Shown: piece after piece, positions 1-13,000 of the stretch
How positions within the stretch are numbered: position 1 is the stretch's first letter
Layout of the letters: each line of letters opens with the position of its first letter
NCBI GenBank assembly: GCA_020055645.1
Contig: CM034547.1
Coordinates: 47,404,409 to 47,468,408, forward strand
Length of the DNA stretch: 64,000 nucleotides
Origin: Tomocerus qinae
Lineage: Eukaryota; Arthropoda; Collembola; Entomobryomorpha; Tomoceridae
Direction: 5' to 3'
Program-made: the position numbers and the translations under genes
The notes under the pieces: generated by a model
What the model was told of the DNA's origin: nothing
The model's input: the letters and a program-made list of their open reading frames with translations, nothing else
Databases searched by the model: none

Positions 1-1524
1 TCCGTGGAAAGTTATAGAAAGTCTTTAATGGAGGTATTAAACTCTAGTTGATATTTTTTATGCTGACATATACCTTAAATACCTATGTTTATGCAGTAAT
101 AATTTGTAATTTATTTTATTATTTAACACAGAAAGACAACATGTGGACAATCCCAAATTTACTATGTGTTATTCGGATAGGATCTGCTCCGGTGTTAGCA
201 TACATGATCGTTAATTCTCATTTTGGACCCGCAATAGGACTTTTCGCAATTGCTGGCGTTACAGATTTGGTAATTTTTACGTATTTACGTAATCAAGAAC
301 ATAATATTAATGTATGTATGAATCCCAGTATACATTTTCATAAGGTTCACTGGCGATTGATAATAAACTAATTAGTGCAATTATTATTTTTATTTCATCA
401 AGCTAGATGGATGGATTGCCAGAATATTTCCTTCTCAGTCTTCTATCATGGGTTCGTTTCTTGATCCTATGGCTGACAAAATTTTGGTCGGAACTTTATT
501 TCTTTCGTTGACGTATATAAATTTGATTCCAGGTACCAAGTTTTCTAACACGGACAAATCTAAAAATTATGCTTTATTTATTATAATCGAAACCTTAATT
601 TTTTAGCTTGCTTGTAGTAATTTACAGTATGTGACAATGTTAAATGTTTATTGTGTTTTAGAAAGATTAAATGCAATACTAGTTTTAATAAAACGCTTTA
701 TGTGTAGGAATTAGCAAAACTAAACCGAATTTTGTCACTACTAAGTTCCCCTTTAACTTTCATTTGAAAATTAAATTAAAACTATAACTAGAGCACTACA
801 GTGCTCATTAAAGCTGTGTATCTGTATAATACATATACTTACGTGTAAATGTTTATTTGGTAGTGTAGATTCATAATTTTGTTAATACATTTTTTCCACC
901 CAGTTCCCCTGACATGCTTGATTGTAGCGAGAGATGTAATACTTTTGGCTGCTGGATTTTACATCCGTTATAAATCACTGGAACCACCTGTACGTGAGTT
1001 TTTATTCCATGTAGATTACGAATTCGTTATCGTTACTTATTTCCTTCCATCTGAGTTTTTGAAACTTTTCCTCCTGTATGTACCTAAGAATGAAAAAAAA
1101 CTATAATTCAATTGTCATCGATGAATTTATTTACACTGTAAATTATTCTTTTTAATTAAGCACAGATAACCTTTACAAGATACTTTGATGTAACTCATGC
1201 AACTGCTCAACTGGCACCAACTTTATTGTCTAAAGTAAACACGGGTATTCAGCTTGGATTGATTGGAAGTACCCTATTATCCACCGTCGTTCCATACGAT
1301 ATGACGATGTTTTTGAGTGGTTTATGGTAAGTATTACAATTTTACGAGCCAGTCTTTATAGTACCAAAAGTCCAATATTGAGTATTAATTCAAAAACTGT
1401 TACCAATAGGATGGTTACAGGATGTACTACAGTCGCATCGGCAGTCAACTACCTTTTAGTGAAGGACACTGTAAAATTTCTACGCAAGAAAACCCAGACA
1501 AAGAAGAATGATACAAAGATGTGA
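1..1524 (+). CDS. CRLS1: Cardiolipin synthase (CMP-forming), 3' part, six visible exons
   Basis: The enzyme condenses phosphatidylglycerol with CDP-diacylglycerol to make cardiolipin in the inner mitochondrial membrane. Exons read: 1-33 (tentative, cut by the window edge), 132-269, 403-532, 904-989, 1166-1326 and 1410-1524 with a TGA stop. All junctions are GT-AG and the phases join without a break, giving about 220 residues. The CDP-alcohol phosphatidyltransferase signature D-x2-D-G-x2-A-R-x9-G-x3-D-x3-D is complete. It begins TDL at the end of exon 132-269 and continues LDGWIARIF...GSFLDPMADKIL in exon 403-532. Other family blocks are WTIPNLLCVIRI, RYFDVTHATAQLAPTLLSKVNT and a lysine-rich C-terminus. 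Hydrophobic stretches fit the family's several membrane helices. The N-terminal part, expected to carry the mitochondrial targeting sequence, lies upstream of the window. Identification is strong; the 1-33 exon (GAG|GTATTA donor, in phase with the next exon) is less sure. Confidence 0.93.
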
Positions 1525-1873
1525 ATTCATGTGCTTCATAATTTAATTCGCAACTGGTTCGGCAAAACAGATTTCATTGGATAAATCTTATTTTTCCTAA
1601 TCTTTTTGTTTATTTTAGGCCAACAGATGTGAAAGATATATAGTTATTTGTGAAATTAGCATGTACATAATGTGTGGTAGATATAAGTGTTGTATAAAAT
1701 CGTTACATAAAATTATGGTTAGGTACCGAATGATCGTCACAATGTAACACTTATTCTTACTTTTCTTGTCACCTACATGAGTATAATTGACTGATTAATC
1801 AATGCATAATAGGAAAGTAACAGAATTGTTAATTAAAACCTTTGTAGTAAACTGGAACGAAGACAGTTACCAT

Positions 1874-1879
1874 AATAAA
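1874..1879 (+). promoter_or_regulatory. Candidate polyadenylation signal of CRLS1
   Basis: AATAAA lies about 350 bp after the CRLS1 stop codon and is the first canonical hexamer I see downstream on this strand. It would give a 3' UTR of about 370 bases. An ATTAAA variant lies some 40 bp earlier and could be used instead. This rests on the motif alone. Confidence 0.4.
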
Positions 1880-1885
1880 TATTTT

Positions 1886-4800
1886 GACCGACATTAATGG
1901 AATTGAGTTTTTCTTCTGGCGTTCAGGCAGCCTATGCTGATGGTTTCATGAGTTGCTGTCATTAGAATATGTTCACTTTACTCACAGATTTGAATGGTAG
2001 AAAGGCATGCCATTGGGAAGTGTAACAGTGTAAGTAAAAGCGGAGCTTTAATCTAATTGTCACATAAATTGATTCAGACGCAGACTAAAAGAAAGGGCGT
2101 CCTATTTACTTACCTAACGACTATATATAGACTATATAGGTATACAGATTCTAACCTTACTGCAAAGTTTGCACAATCCCATACCAATACAATTGCCGTC
2201 GCCATTAAATATTTAGCGGTTCTCATGTTTCTACTCTACTACTTTAACAGCAGCTCTAAATTCATTAAGTTAATTACGATATAATTAACAATCTGGTAAT
2301 TTGACCTTTCATACTGCTCTGAAATTCAAATCTAAATGCAATCCGAGTCGTCAAAAGCCCCTACATTTTAAAAATATTAATCTACCTCTACAATTTCAGT
2401 CGTGGACCTACTGACTTAGTTTATTGCTGCTTTTGCTCTCAAGGATTGCTGATCTTTGTTCAAGACTATAAGAATCAAGGCTAAATTTTCTCTGACGTTA
2501 AGCGATGGTTTGATAATTAAAACCAATTATGTGGTTGTTCCTGTATTCATGTTCCAAAATCTTTCCATTATGTCATACTGATATATACAAACACTTATGA
2601 ATCTAAGCCTACCTACATGTTTGGCTTGTGGGAAGCAAAAATGACTACGCGATGAAATGTGATAACTTGATAACATACCATTCGCTCTTTTCCTTACACA
2701 AGTTGTACATTTTAGAATTTGGATCAGAGCTTACAACGTCCATCAGTAAGCTTGAATTTATTTTTGGTATCATTTTACTGAACTCTCTGTGTAATTCATT
2801 AGAAATATTTTCATGAGCTTCTTATGTATTCTTTGAACTGCTTTAGTTCATTTCGTATCGAAGAAAAATGGGATCGAATTTCCTTTACTCCAACACAATA
2901 ATATGATGTTTTCCAGATTGTATTCTTTCTCAACCTTGATTTGTCTTCTATCGAACTAACCTGTCGTAAAATTAAAATTAGAAATTAAAATATCTAAACA
3001 ATACATTTAGATCCATAACATTGTAAGCGTAGTTAGGCGAAAGTAAGCAGTGTTTTACTACAGTGCAAGACGTTAACAAAGTACTTCATAAACAACTGCC
3101 TGCCTAGGTAGGAATAAGGTTTTCAGAAAAATGAACAATTGGGTTCCTCATGCATTTGCTAATTTAGAAGATGCATTTCGGCTTTCTAAAATGCACCCGG
3201 ACAAATTGGTTTCCAAATAGTTTTTTGCTACGTTTGAAAATATCTTTAGCTTTGATAGTCCTTAAATAAAGCCTTGAGATTTGACAATGTGTGCGTACAT
3301 CGAAAATCCTGCTGTACTATCATATTTGGAATCCATGCTTTTAGCTGAGGTGGGGTACCTACCAACAGTATCTCATCTCTTAACAGAATTGAATTGGATT
3401 TCTTGACTATCTATCTTTTGCAGGAAGGAAGGAATAGGAAGGATGAACTTTATGAAGCCTCTTATTGTGATTGTACTTCGGTCGATTGCACACAGAATGG
3501 AGGCAGTTAAAATGGACAAAGCAGAAATTGGCGTAGGGCACACTCGGGCAATACTTGTCCTAATAGAGAAGACATGGGAAGCTATAAAAAATTGACTGTT
3601 CGTGTGATGCTCCGTACCTATATGTCCAGTGAGATACTTTAACTTGAATGTCAGAGTCAGATCTAGAGGAATTCATGGGGTGGTTTGAATAGGGAAAGTG
3701 AGAATAGTAGAACAGAGGTACTCTACTACTGTGGCATTACAGATTGTGGTACATCGTGTAAACAGTCTAAAAGTCTAACCAGTAGATCTACAGATATAAA
3801 ACAGATAGAGCTAACAAGCTTCCAGCTCACCGTCAACTGGGGCTGGCCGATATGATAAAGTAGACTCAAAACTTACATGTACTTTCTCCTGATAAATCGT
3901 AGTCAACTCTCCAGGTTAATTTCAAGTTAGTGCCTTGTATAGTAGAAAATAGTACAACTTACAGACAGACGATGGTTATATAACAAAGTAGGTATATATC
4001 TTTATTGAACCGCACCAGGTTCGTGCTATACGATTAAAGTATTATGACGAAAGTGCAAAATCCCAAGTTTCCAGGTACCTGATGTAGTTTTATTATATTT
4101 ACCTTGATATTTACTTACCATTAGTTAAGAAGTAGATAACTTACGGTAGGCAGAGTTCTAAATTCGTGGAAAAAGATTGCTGCATTGCATTCCACGAACA
4201 GAAGATTAGTGTGGGGATGTTATGTATGAGACACCTCAAAATACGGCGTGTGTAGTATTGCAAGAAGGACTGTGGACCAATTAGCTGTACAACTGTACAT
4301 ACCCTTCTTGCCATCGTCTCTTTCTAGATACTATAATGGCACGATTTTAGTAATACCTGACTAGCTGTTTACAACGTGGCTTCTACTTAGGAGTGAATTC
4401 TTAGAGCGAAATAGTTAAGCTGTACAAGGGTAATTCTACTCTAGAGATTGCAATACAATTTGCAGGCTAGAAGTGACACTAGCTGGTAATGTGAAATGCC
4501 TCGCAGTAAATACATGTGAAAAGAAATGCATAGATTGTAGTACAGATCTGAAACTTGGCTATAGTGCTTAGTTTAGTTTGACTATTCTGTGGTGACTTTA
4601 AGTGGAATTGTTGGAAGAGAGAAAGGGAAGGAAGTGTAGTGTAGCCAGAAATGGATGCAGTTACATAATGTTATGCGATGTGATTCTCTCAACTTTCTAT
4701 TGCACCAGACAACTGCTGGCAATTAGGACAGAACTACCTTTTGTGTTCTACTGCCCACCCTGTTATCTGCAAATATATCGTTTGTACCTTGAATCAAGGA

Positions 4801-7800
4801 ATGAATACTATCACGTCTTATGTAAGTTTGAAAGCAGAGAAGATAGGATGCACCTAGCAATTAGTAATAATGGACCCTGGCTCTGTATACGACTGACATA
4901 GACAGCGAATTACTGAGACACTCTTCGTTATCACGACTCTCCCTCCTTTCTTCTATTTACTAACGGACATGCTACTCTGTTTTCTCACAGGAAAAACGAT
5001 GCAGTGTAACTAACTTACTGCTAGTAGGTCAACTACTCTACTACTTTCAATTTTCGTGTTGATGAACTTTCACTGCTACACACAAGGAAAATGCATTGCA
5101 TTTACATTGCATTATACTTTCACCAATTACTTTCCATTTGACTCCTCTATATACCGTTTGTAATCTAATATGCTTTTTTCCTCAAATTGCTTTGTTAGAG
5201 AGGATCAAATGGGTTCCAAAGGGGTGCATTGTACAATGGCAGGTTCATTCTATTCTATCATTCTACTCTTTACGGCACCCCTGGTACATAGTCGTTTACT
5301 CTGACGATATCATGTTCTACATTGTGATTTGAGTCGACAAGAAGCATACATCAAGTCCACTCTAATGGTAATTTCTGCGGTTAATCTACCTCATTTCAGA
5401 GAATGCTTAATTGCCTTGTCTTGAATACCTACTATACTACTAGGTACTTTGTGTACATTAGTACTTAAAAGCAAATGATAAGAGAACATCATCCTATGCA
5501 AAATTAGAATGTGAACATTTCATACAGAAAAGAACAATACTCCTTTATTGCAAACTAAATAATGTAAACCTATAATAAACCTGATGTAATAGCCAAAATA
5601 ACTATAATATGTAAATACATATAAATTAAAGTGTGCATTTGTGCCCAATTTCAGAACAGTTTTAAGCTGATAAATGTGTAGGTGAAATCTTAGAGTGGTG
5701 AAAAAAGTGGGCATGAAGACTTCTTGCTGTTAAATGCTTGTGAAAGTAGAAAGCATTGTAATTGGTTAATACGACTTTCTAATTTGTCGATGCAAATACT
5801 GAAAATAAATCTATTAGTAGGCACAGAAAATGCGAAAATGAGTTTAGGTCCACTGATTAATATTTATGGAACATAGTAGTGATGGCGAATTTCCAATCCT
5901 TTAAATACGGTATGATATCTAAGGATTGTATAGGGTATTATGTCCATATTTACTCGTGACATCCGTCTTGAAATTGAAAAAATTGGATAGGTTTGAAAAT
6001 TGATTCTCTGCCGAAGGAATTGACTGAAGATATAGTTCTTTCAGTTATACGTAATTCTGTGGCTATTTTACATTTCCATCTGTTTACTATTGTATAACAC
6101 AACACAATCCATATTTATTCAATATGTATCTTGTTTATATTTATATTTTTTAAATGTTTACCATATTAGATTTTAATATATTGTAATTGTTTAATACTGT
6201 GTCATTTATGGCAAATCTTAAGTGTAAGATCAGTTGACAATAAATGTCTATCTCTCTTGAAGATAATTCTAAGTATGCTGCTTGAGATTCCCTGTACATT
6301 GAGTTTAGTGATGTAATTATAAGTTCTTGTCCTTACTACGCAGTTTGAAAGAGCATATCATTTTAAAGCTACTCATTTGTTTGACGTAACAACTAAATAT
6401 ATAGACATTTTTGAATGCGCAATTCACACGCACAATTTTAATTATGGTAACAATGACTTGCATGAGAGGATATGTAGCAGAGTATGTAGAGAAGGCAGTC
6501 CATGACATGCAGTACATGCATTAGCTGTATAAAACATTTATAAATAGTACTGCATTTAGGGCAGGAGCATGGACTATTTGAATACCACTTCAATTTCCAA
6601 TTTTCCAGTGCGTTCTTCCTTTTGCAGGTAAGGATTGAAGATGATGAGAACATGAGTTGAAGGAATTGTTGCGCAGTAGGCAAATGTATATATTGGTAAA
6701 AGACAAGTATGTCATATAGTGATACTTATTCATTGTACTTAAGGAGTAGAAATTAAGAATATATAGAGCTCATACATATCATACATGCTTCCGTTGGTTC
6801 CCGTTCTGCAATCTCCTTTAATTTAGATTTTATTCCAATGTTTTATAATCTTTGCCGCTGCCTGCAGAATTCGACTAATTTGCATTGAAGACACGACTCA
6901 TCCTTAGAAAACCCATTACATTCTAAGAATTGTTGGAATCTCTAACACTTGTTTGACTACCTACACCTCGGAAGTAAACTAAGAGTTATACGATATTTCA
7001 CTACAAGAATTTATGTTGGTACAAATGTGAATGAAGAAGGTACGTGTCTTTCCTATACTACAACTACCTTGCAATGTTTCGTAATGCATAGGAAGAAATA
7101 CTATACATTATAACCTCTGTTTTTACCTAGTATTATGTAAAAGATTCGGACGATTTGTCCTTCTCGCTGTTCACTGCATTGAGCAAGCACAGCTTTGAAA
7201 TAAGTTATATTATGGATTTATGCATAGCTTGCAAAGATTTGTAACTCGTATTCTTTTTCAGGGACTTAGACAATATTTATATGTTAGGTTTTGTATTCAA
7301 AGTGTACGAGGGAAGTACATGTTATGGGAGCAACTTATATTTTCGTGATGGTCGAGTCTCAGTAAGAAATATCGGTTCAAAAGTAAGTCGTGTCGTGCCT
7401 TACTCAAGTCAGGTCAGGCAGGACATTTCTTGAAAGGATCTCCTGTAGATGAAAGCTATTTATACATGTACCATTTACTATAGGGTTATCTCTAGATACA
7501 ATCTATGAATATAGAATCAAGGTTAGGCATAATCGTATAATATTTCCTTGGTGCGTCTAACAGTAGCTAGCATGTTTTCACCATTCTTTACATCCATCCT
7601 ACTCTAGCATGATTCATTCTTTATTCTTTGTATGTCTTGTGTACAAAATGTATACAGAAAATAAGCACACATAACCACATCAACATAAAGCCGCTATGTG
7701 AGGAAATTAAAATTCATAATTGAGAAATTGTAATTTAGTAACATACATACGGGTATACCTGTAGTACTGCTTAACAAGAAACATCGTTGCTACATTTACT

Positions 7801-10000
7801 TTTACGTGGCACGTAGTACACATTGTTTCAGTGCACTATGGACGTATTCATTTTTAGAAACAATATAAATAGCTACACATCATTAAGCACAAAATGCTTC
7901 ATGCAATTAATGCCTATATATTTATACCAGAATTTCCATGTATTTATTTCCTTAGCATAATGTTGGTAGTACCCTTGAACTGTATCTATATTATAATTTT
8001 TGGGTCATAGATATTAGTACTATTGGTGTACGAGTGATTTTTATAATCATGTAATAACTGTAAAGTTACATTATTCTGTATCAAATATTTTATTACATTC
8101 AAGGAGTGATAAAAAGTTAAAGCTCCTTGATTACATTTACATTTGTTACATTTAGTTGTATACATATAAAATTCACGACTGCAATTTATATTTTCTTGAT
8201 TGGGATACTGCTGCATTGATCATAAATGGAAAGAAGCATGGTAACAATTGGCTATGAAAGATGAAGACAATGTAAATGTAGTCTAAATATTAAAGTATGA
8301 ATAGTATGGAGTACGTATAAGTGGGTGGCTAAAATAGCAAGGGTGGGTATACTGTTCATCACCATCCTCATGAATGTTAGTTTGGCTTTGGTTTGCAAGC
8401 AAAGTATGTGAGCTACTTGTATTTCAGTTTTTAAGTCCATAATTGCTTTAGTTATATAAGTATGCACATATCCCCAAAAAAATACTTTCAATAAGTTTGC
8501 AAAGCACTGCTATAAACGCAGTTTTGCACGAAAGCATTTGAAGAAGAAGAAGTATAGCGTGTATCGATCATAAAAGAAATATTGTGTGTGGAAAAGATAA
8601 GTTGAGATTTGTAGTCAATTGCAGATTGTAAGACTAATATAAAAGATTATTTATGGTGTGCTCTAATTGTTAAAATACGGAGAAGGCCTTATGGGTGTAA
8701 TTCATGTGTGTCCCGTCAATAAACATCTTAACGTGCTAGTTGCACTTGTAGTAGAATAACTAAATACGTATGTATGGATCAGTAATAATACAATAAAAGA
8801 GAAGCAAGTCATATATTAGCACAACAGCAGTATGAAAAGTAAGGGGACGTTATTGGAATATAGTTCTTGTGCAGTGTAACCGTTACCTTAGGTAGACGGA
8901 GGTGCATTGCATGGCAGGCAGGGTGGATAGGCGACAAGACCGAATCGGAGCGAAAAAGAGTTTGTAAAGCAAGGAAAACAGTGGCATTCTGGCATTTGCA
9001 GAAGACGTATAATGTTCTGTATGTAGAAACGTAGGGCCGAAGCTGAGTTGGAACAGGCATAGCTTTACTAGTACCCGATCCTTGCTCTGAAGTTGAGCTC
9101 ACAGTTCAGTTCGTTGCTGAGACTGTTCTTGATAGGATAACCCAGGAAAACCAAGCAGACTTCCACATCTATCAGAAGCAGCCGTGAGAAGTCTTTACTT
9201 ACTTACTACTGAATTGCTAGATAGAAAAGTAAACAGAAAGCTAATTTCCTTTTCGAATCCTTTTGTTTTATTTACTCTACCAGACAAGTTACAATTTTTA
9301 TATTTACTTTTATCATATTCATCAGCTCGTTAATTTTTATCTATCTCATTTGAGTTAGTCAATTCATGCTGCAAAAAGGTGCACAAGTAAAACTCGTGTT
9401 AAATTGCATTACGTACCCAAATAGGATGTGCATAATATAAAATGCCCATCTTCCTTACACAGTGACGATCAGCCTCAGGGATGTTCACCTTTGCTACTGT
9501 TACAAGCGTGAATAAAACTTCATGATTTGCAAAATACGTCTTCATGAAAGTGCCCTGTAAACATCTCACTACTCCGTTAGCCAGCTAAGTTGACGGTTGT
9601 AAAAGCTTCCGAAAACTAAAAACTATTTATCCCTAGAATAAAGTATGTCAACTTGAATACAATCTGTAGAGAAGTGCGAATAAAGTTGAAAGCTACAACA
9701 CTTACCTAATACTCAAAACTCAGACAATTTAATTAATATGAAGGATATACAGTGTTAGTGTATGTCTGCAAACTTATAAGCTGTGAAAAAGTATTTCAGA
9801 CTGCTAAAACAGTAACGTAGTATTTCAAACCATTTTGTGTTGCGTCCTTGTGAGTTTTGTCTTGACAATTTGACACTTATTGCATTAGATCAGAGAACAT
9901 ACCAGTGTGAAGGAAAAGCTGAATAAATGGTTTACATTTTCTTCTAATTAGTTAGCATTACCAATCACGCTCTCTTCTCTGCAGGTCTTGCATTATTGTT
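1886..10000. other. Gene-free stretch downstream of CRLS1
   Basis: I recognise no gene here. Open frames stay below 100 codons on both strands, show no family motif, and are what AT-rich sequence gives by chance. Minor features are a run of three ATTGCAT-like units near 5090-5115 and an (AAG)4 run near 8539. The local texture is AT-rich with many short repeated words but no array. A small gene of very short exons or a non-coding RNA could be missed by eye. Confidence 0.5.
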
Positions 10001-13000
10001 TAAAATGAATAAATGTGAAAGGAAACCCTGAGGGAAATTAAAGTGTAAGATATAAGTAAAGCAATTCCAGCAACGTTCGTCTGAAACTGCTAAGTAAGCC
10101 AAATAGTAAAATTTACTGCACACCAAGCTACTACTTAATAATACAGCAAGTAAACAAAGGAGAAAGTGGGAACATATACCACTTCAATGAGTAAATAATG
10201 ACAGGGCGATATTAGAGTTTGTTTGGATACATTTAGATAAAGCTAATTTAAAACGTCACAAGACATATATTTGAATGAAGTGAACTATATTGGAGCCTTG
10301 CTGTTCAAGGAAGTAACCCCGATATCTGTGTACAGTAACAACTGAATTTATTACATCTTCCTGATACTGGGTTTGTAGGATCCCATTCTTATTTAGCTCA
10401 AGTAATTAAGTACTCACTCATTCCACAGAAATTACTCAAGCACTGTCAGAAAAGGAAAGGAGCCTTAATGTAACGCAACGAACTCTACTTGACTCCTACG
10501 GGAAATTGTGAACGTAATTCAAATGTAATGTGATATTTCAAGTAGGAAGTGGAAGGTCGACAAGCCAAGGCTCAACGCAGCAAAACCAAACAATATAACA
10601 CCATAGGTGAAAGTGAGAGAAAGTCCACATACGAAAAGAGAAAACCGGCTTTCTCTTTCCGGTGAAAATAGGCAAAAGTATTGTACTGTTGAGACAAGAT
10701 ACAAATTGTGAACGCTACCGTGTAAAGAAACATAGATATCTATTATCATACATAGCAGTGTACTTTGTTTACTTCAACAGACCTGAATCCGAACAATTCT
10801 CTAACAAAAGGGCCAGTTGGTTTTCCTTTGTGTTGAGGTTTCATTGTCGTCCTTACAGTCCACATTATTCATTATTGCTCTATCCTAGTAAGACCACCGG
10901 TGGAAAATTACTTATTTAGCAGAACATAATGTGGTGTAGTGTCAGAGTTATGTTGTATCTTTACTTTTACTGTCAAAATGCACCTACCACTTGAGGACGG
11001 CCTTCTGCCTCCTGTTTGTTGTAACCAAAGACGCATTTTCCATCTTGGATCGCTAAGGTCACATTTCTTCATTCGTTTCCAGTTACCAAGTTGATGTTGA
11101 CGTTGACAGTGGTACAGAATAGTTCCTAGTAATATATATCACCGAACAATCCAACTATATTACCATTGTCCGTCGTAACAATATACTTGGAAGAAAAGGT
11201 CCAGCTCGGAAGAGAAACGCAGAAATAGCACGCTACACTGCATCACATTTCATTGAGCTTTTTTCAACTAGTACATTCCTGGTATCCAACCGTATAAATT
11301 TCAGTCTCTGTGTCCAAGACAGTCACCTCGACTCATCTTCGTTTTGGTGTAAAATGAGGTGAAGAAATGGAAAGACACGACACGATGTGAATGTGGGTCA
11401 GAACAAAAGGACGACAATCTAAAAGCCAAAGTGTCCAATTTATCAATTCTCTCTCGCCCATTTTCAATTTTCTCAGTCCTCTTGTCTTGTGGAACTGGCT
11501 GGACTACACATTACATTACATTCTATCCATTATTGGTGTGCTGAGTACGACAAGATACTCTACTGTATCAAATACGAAACAGATAAGGTAATTTCACTTG
11601 TTTTCCGGACACTATAAACTTAACATACACCACTGGAAACTATAAACTTGTTCTGCTGGTCTGCCCTAGAACACTATTATATTATACCGTCATTTACTTG
11701 CGCCACTGCTCTTTAAATTGAGCTATTTTCTCCTACTTTAATATCATTACACGCAACAGTGATTTTCACCTTTCCTTCACTGCAACACAGGCAAGCCTAA
11801 CACGAAAATTATTTTCGGAAACTATACCCCAGGAGTTCTCACTGTATAATATTGTTGTGCTATATTGTGCCATAAAAATCACTGGGCAGATTTTGCGCAC
11901 ATTTTTTTTAACAGTGTCATCGGTTTTCTCATTTTCAGTGCCCCTTAAAATTACGAATGGGACATTTTTCATCCTTACAGACATTGTAGCCACAAACGAC
12001 TAAAAGATCATAGGATCTTGACAGTTCATTACTAAGTTTACGGTAGCCATACCCCTTTGGAAATCGAAACCATTAATACCAAATCAGCTTGACACAACAA
12101 GGTCTAACATTATGAATTAGGCTTACTTAAACTGGCGTAAATTCTGATTGACTACATCCATCTTAATGCTGAGCTTCCGTTTGCTGTCTCACTTTTAGAC
12201 CCAAGACAAAGTAGGCAGTAGGCACTGCTTTAATGATTGCGAATTGCGACACCATTACCTGTCTGTCTATGCATACAGTGTACATTCGCGATTAAATTGT
12301 TTTACAGTCGGCTCCTGTAATTCTAAGCTCAGGATCCCAGACACTTATGAAAGTCAGCTCAATTTGTGTGCAAACTAAACTGAAAGTTACTACAGATATA
12401 ACTTCAATTATTGCAGACTAAGTCTCTCGTGTGTTATATTTTATTTAGAATAACCCAACCTGTACCGACGTGACTGATTGATTCATACTAAAATTACTCA
12501 CAACACAATCAGTGTGACATACTTCAATTACAGTTTGTGACGGAACTTGATGCACGATATGGAAAATTCGAGTATGATTTCCTGGTAAACATTGTGGGAA
12601 CATAGATTTGACATTCGAACGTTTTGCTGCCCTAGTTTGTCTGCCTATTGCATTTGGCAGTTTTTAATATTAGAACATTCGTGATAAAGATATCACATTT
12701 TTATTAACTTTTCGAGAATTTCACATCGGCTTTCCCTATAATACTGTTCATTTAGTGTTCGTGACCGTCCTCTGTAAAAGTAAAATTGTCAACCCCGAGT
12801 TGCAGAATTTTTTGCTAGTAGAGCAATTGAATTTAATATTTCATGAAAACTACAAATATTTTGTAATCACAATCACGTTACAATTTATACCTCGCTTTAT
12901 TTGAACCGAAACTTCGAAGAAACTTTTCCGGACGGACTATATGTCGGACGTAATCACACTTGTATTTAGCTATATTACACACAACTGGTATTTTATTCCT

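Noticed and set aside
4602-4901. A 99-codon plus-strand open frame
   Set aside because: Composition is unlike a folded protein family I know, there is no supporting exon structure nearby, and similar chance frames occur throughout.
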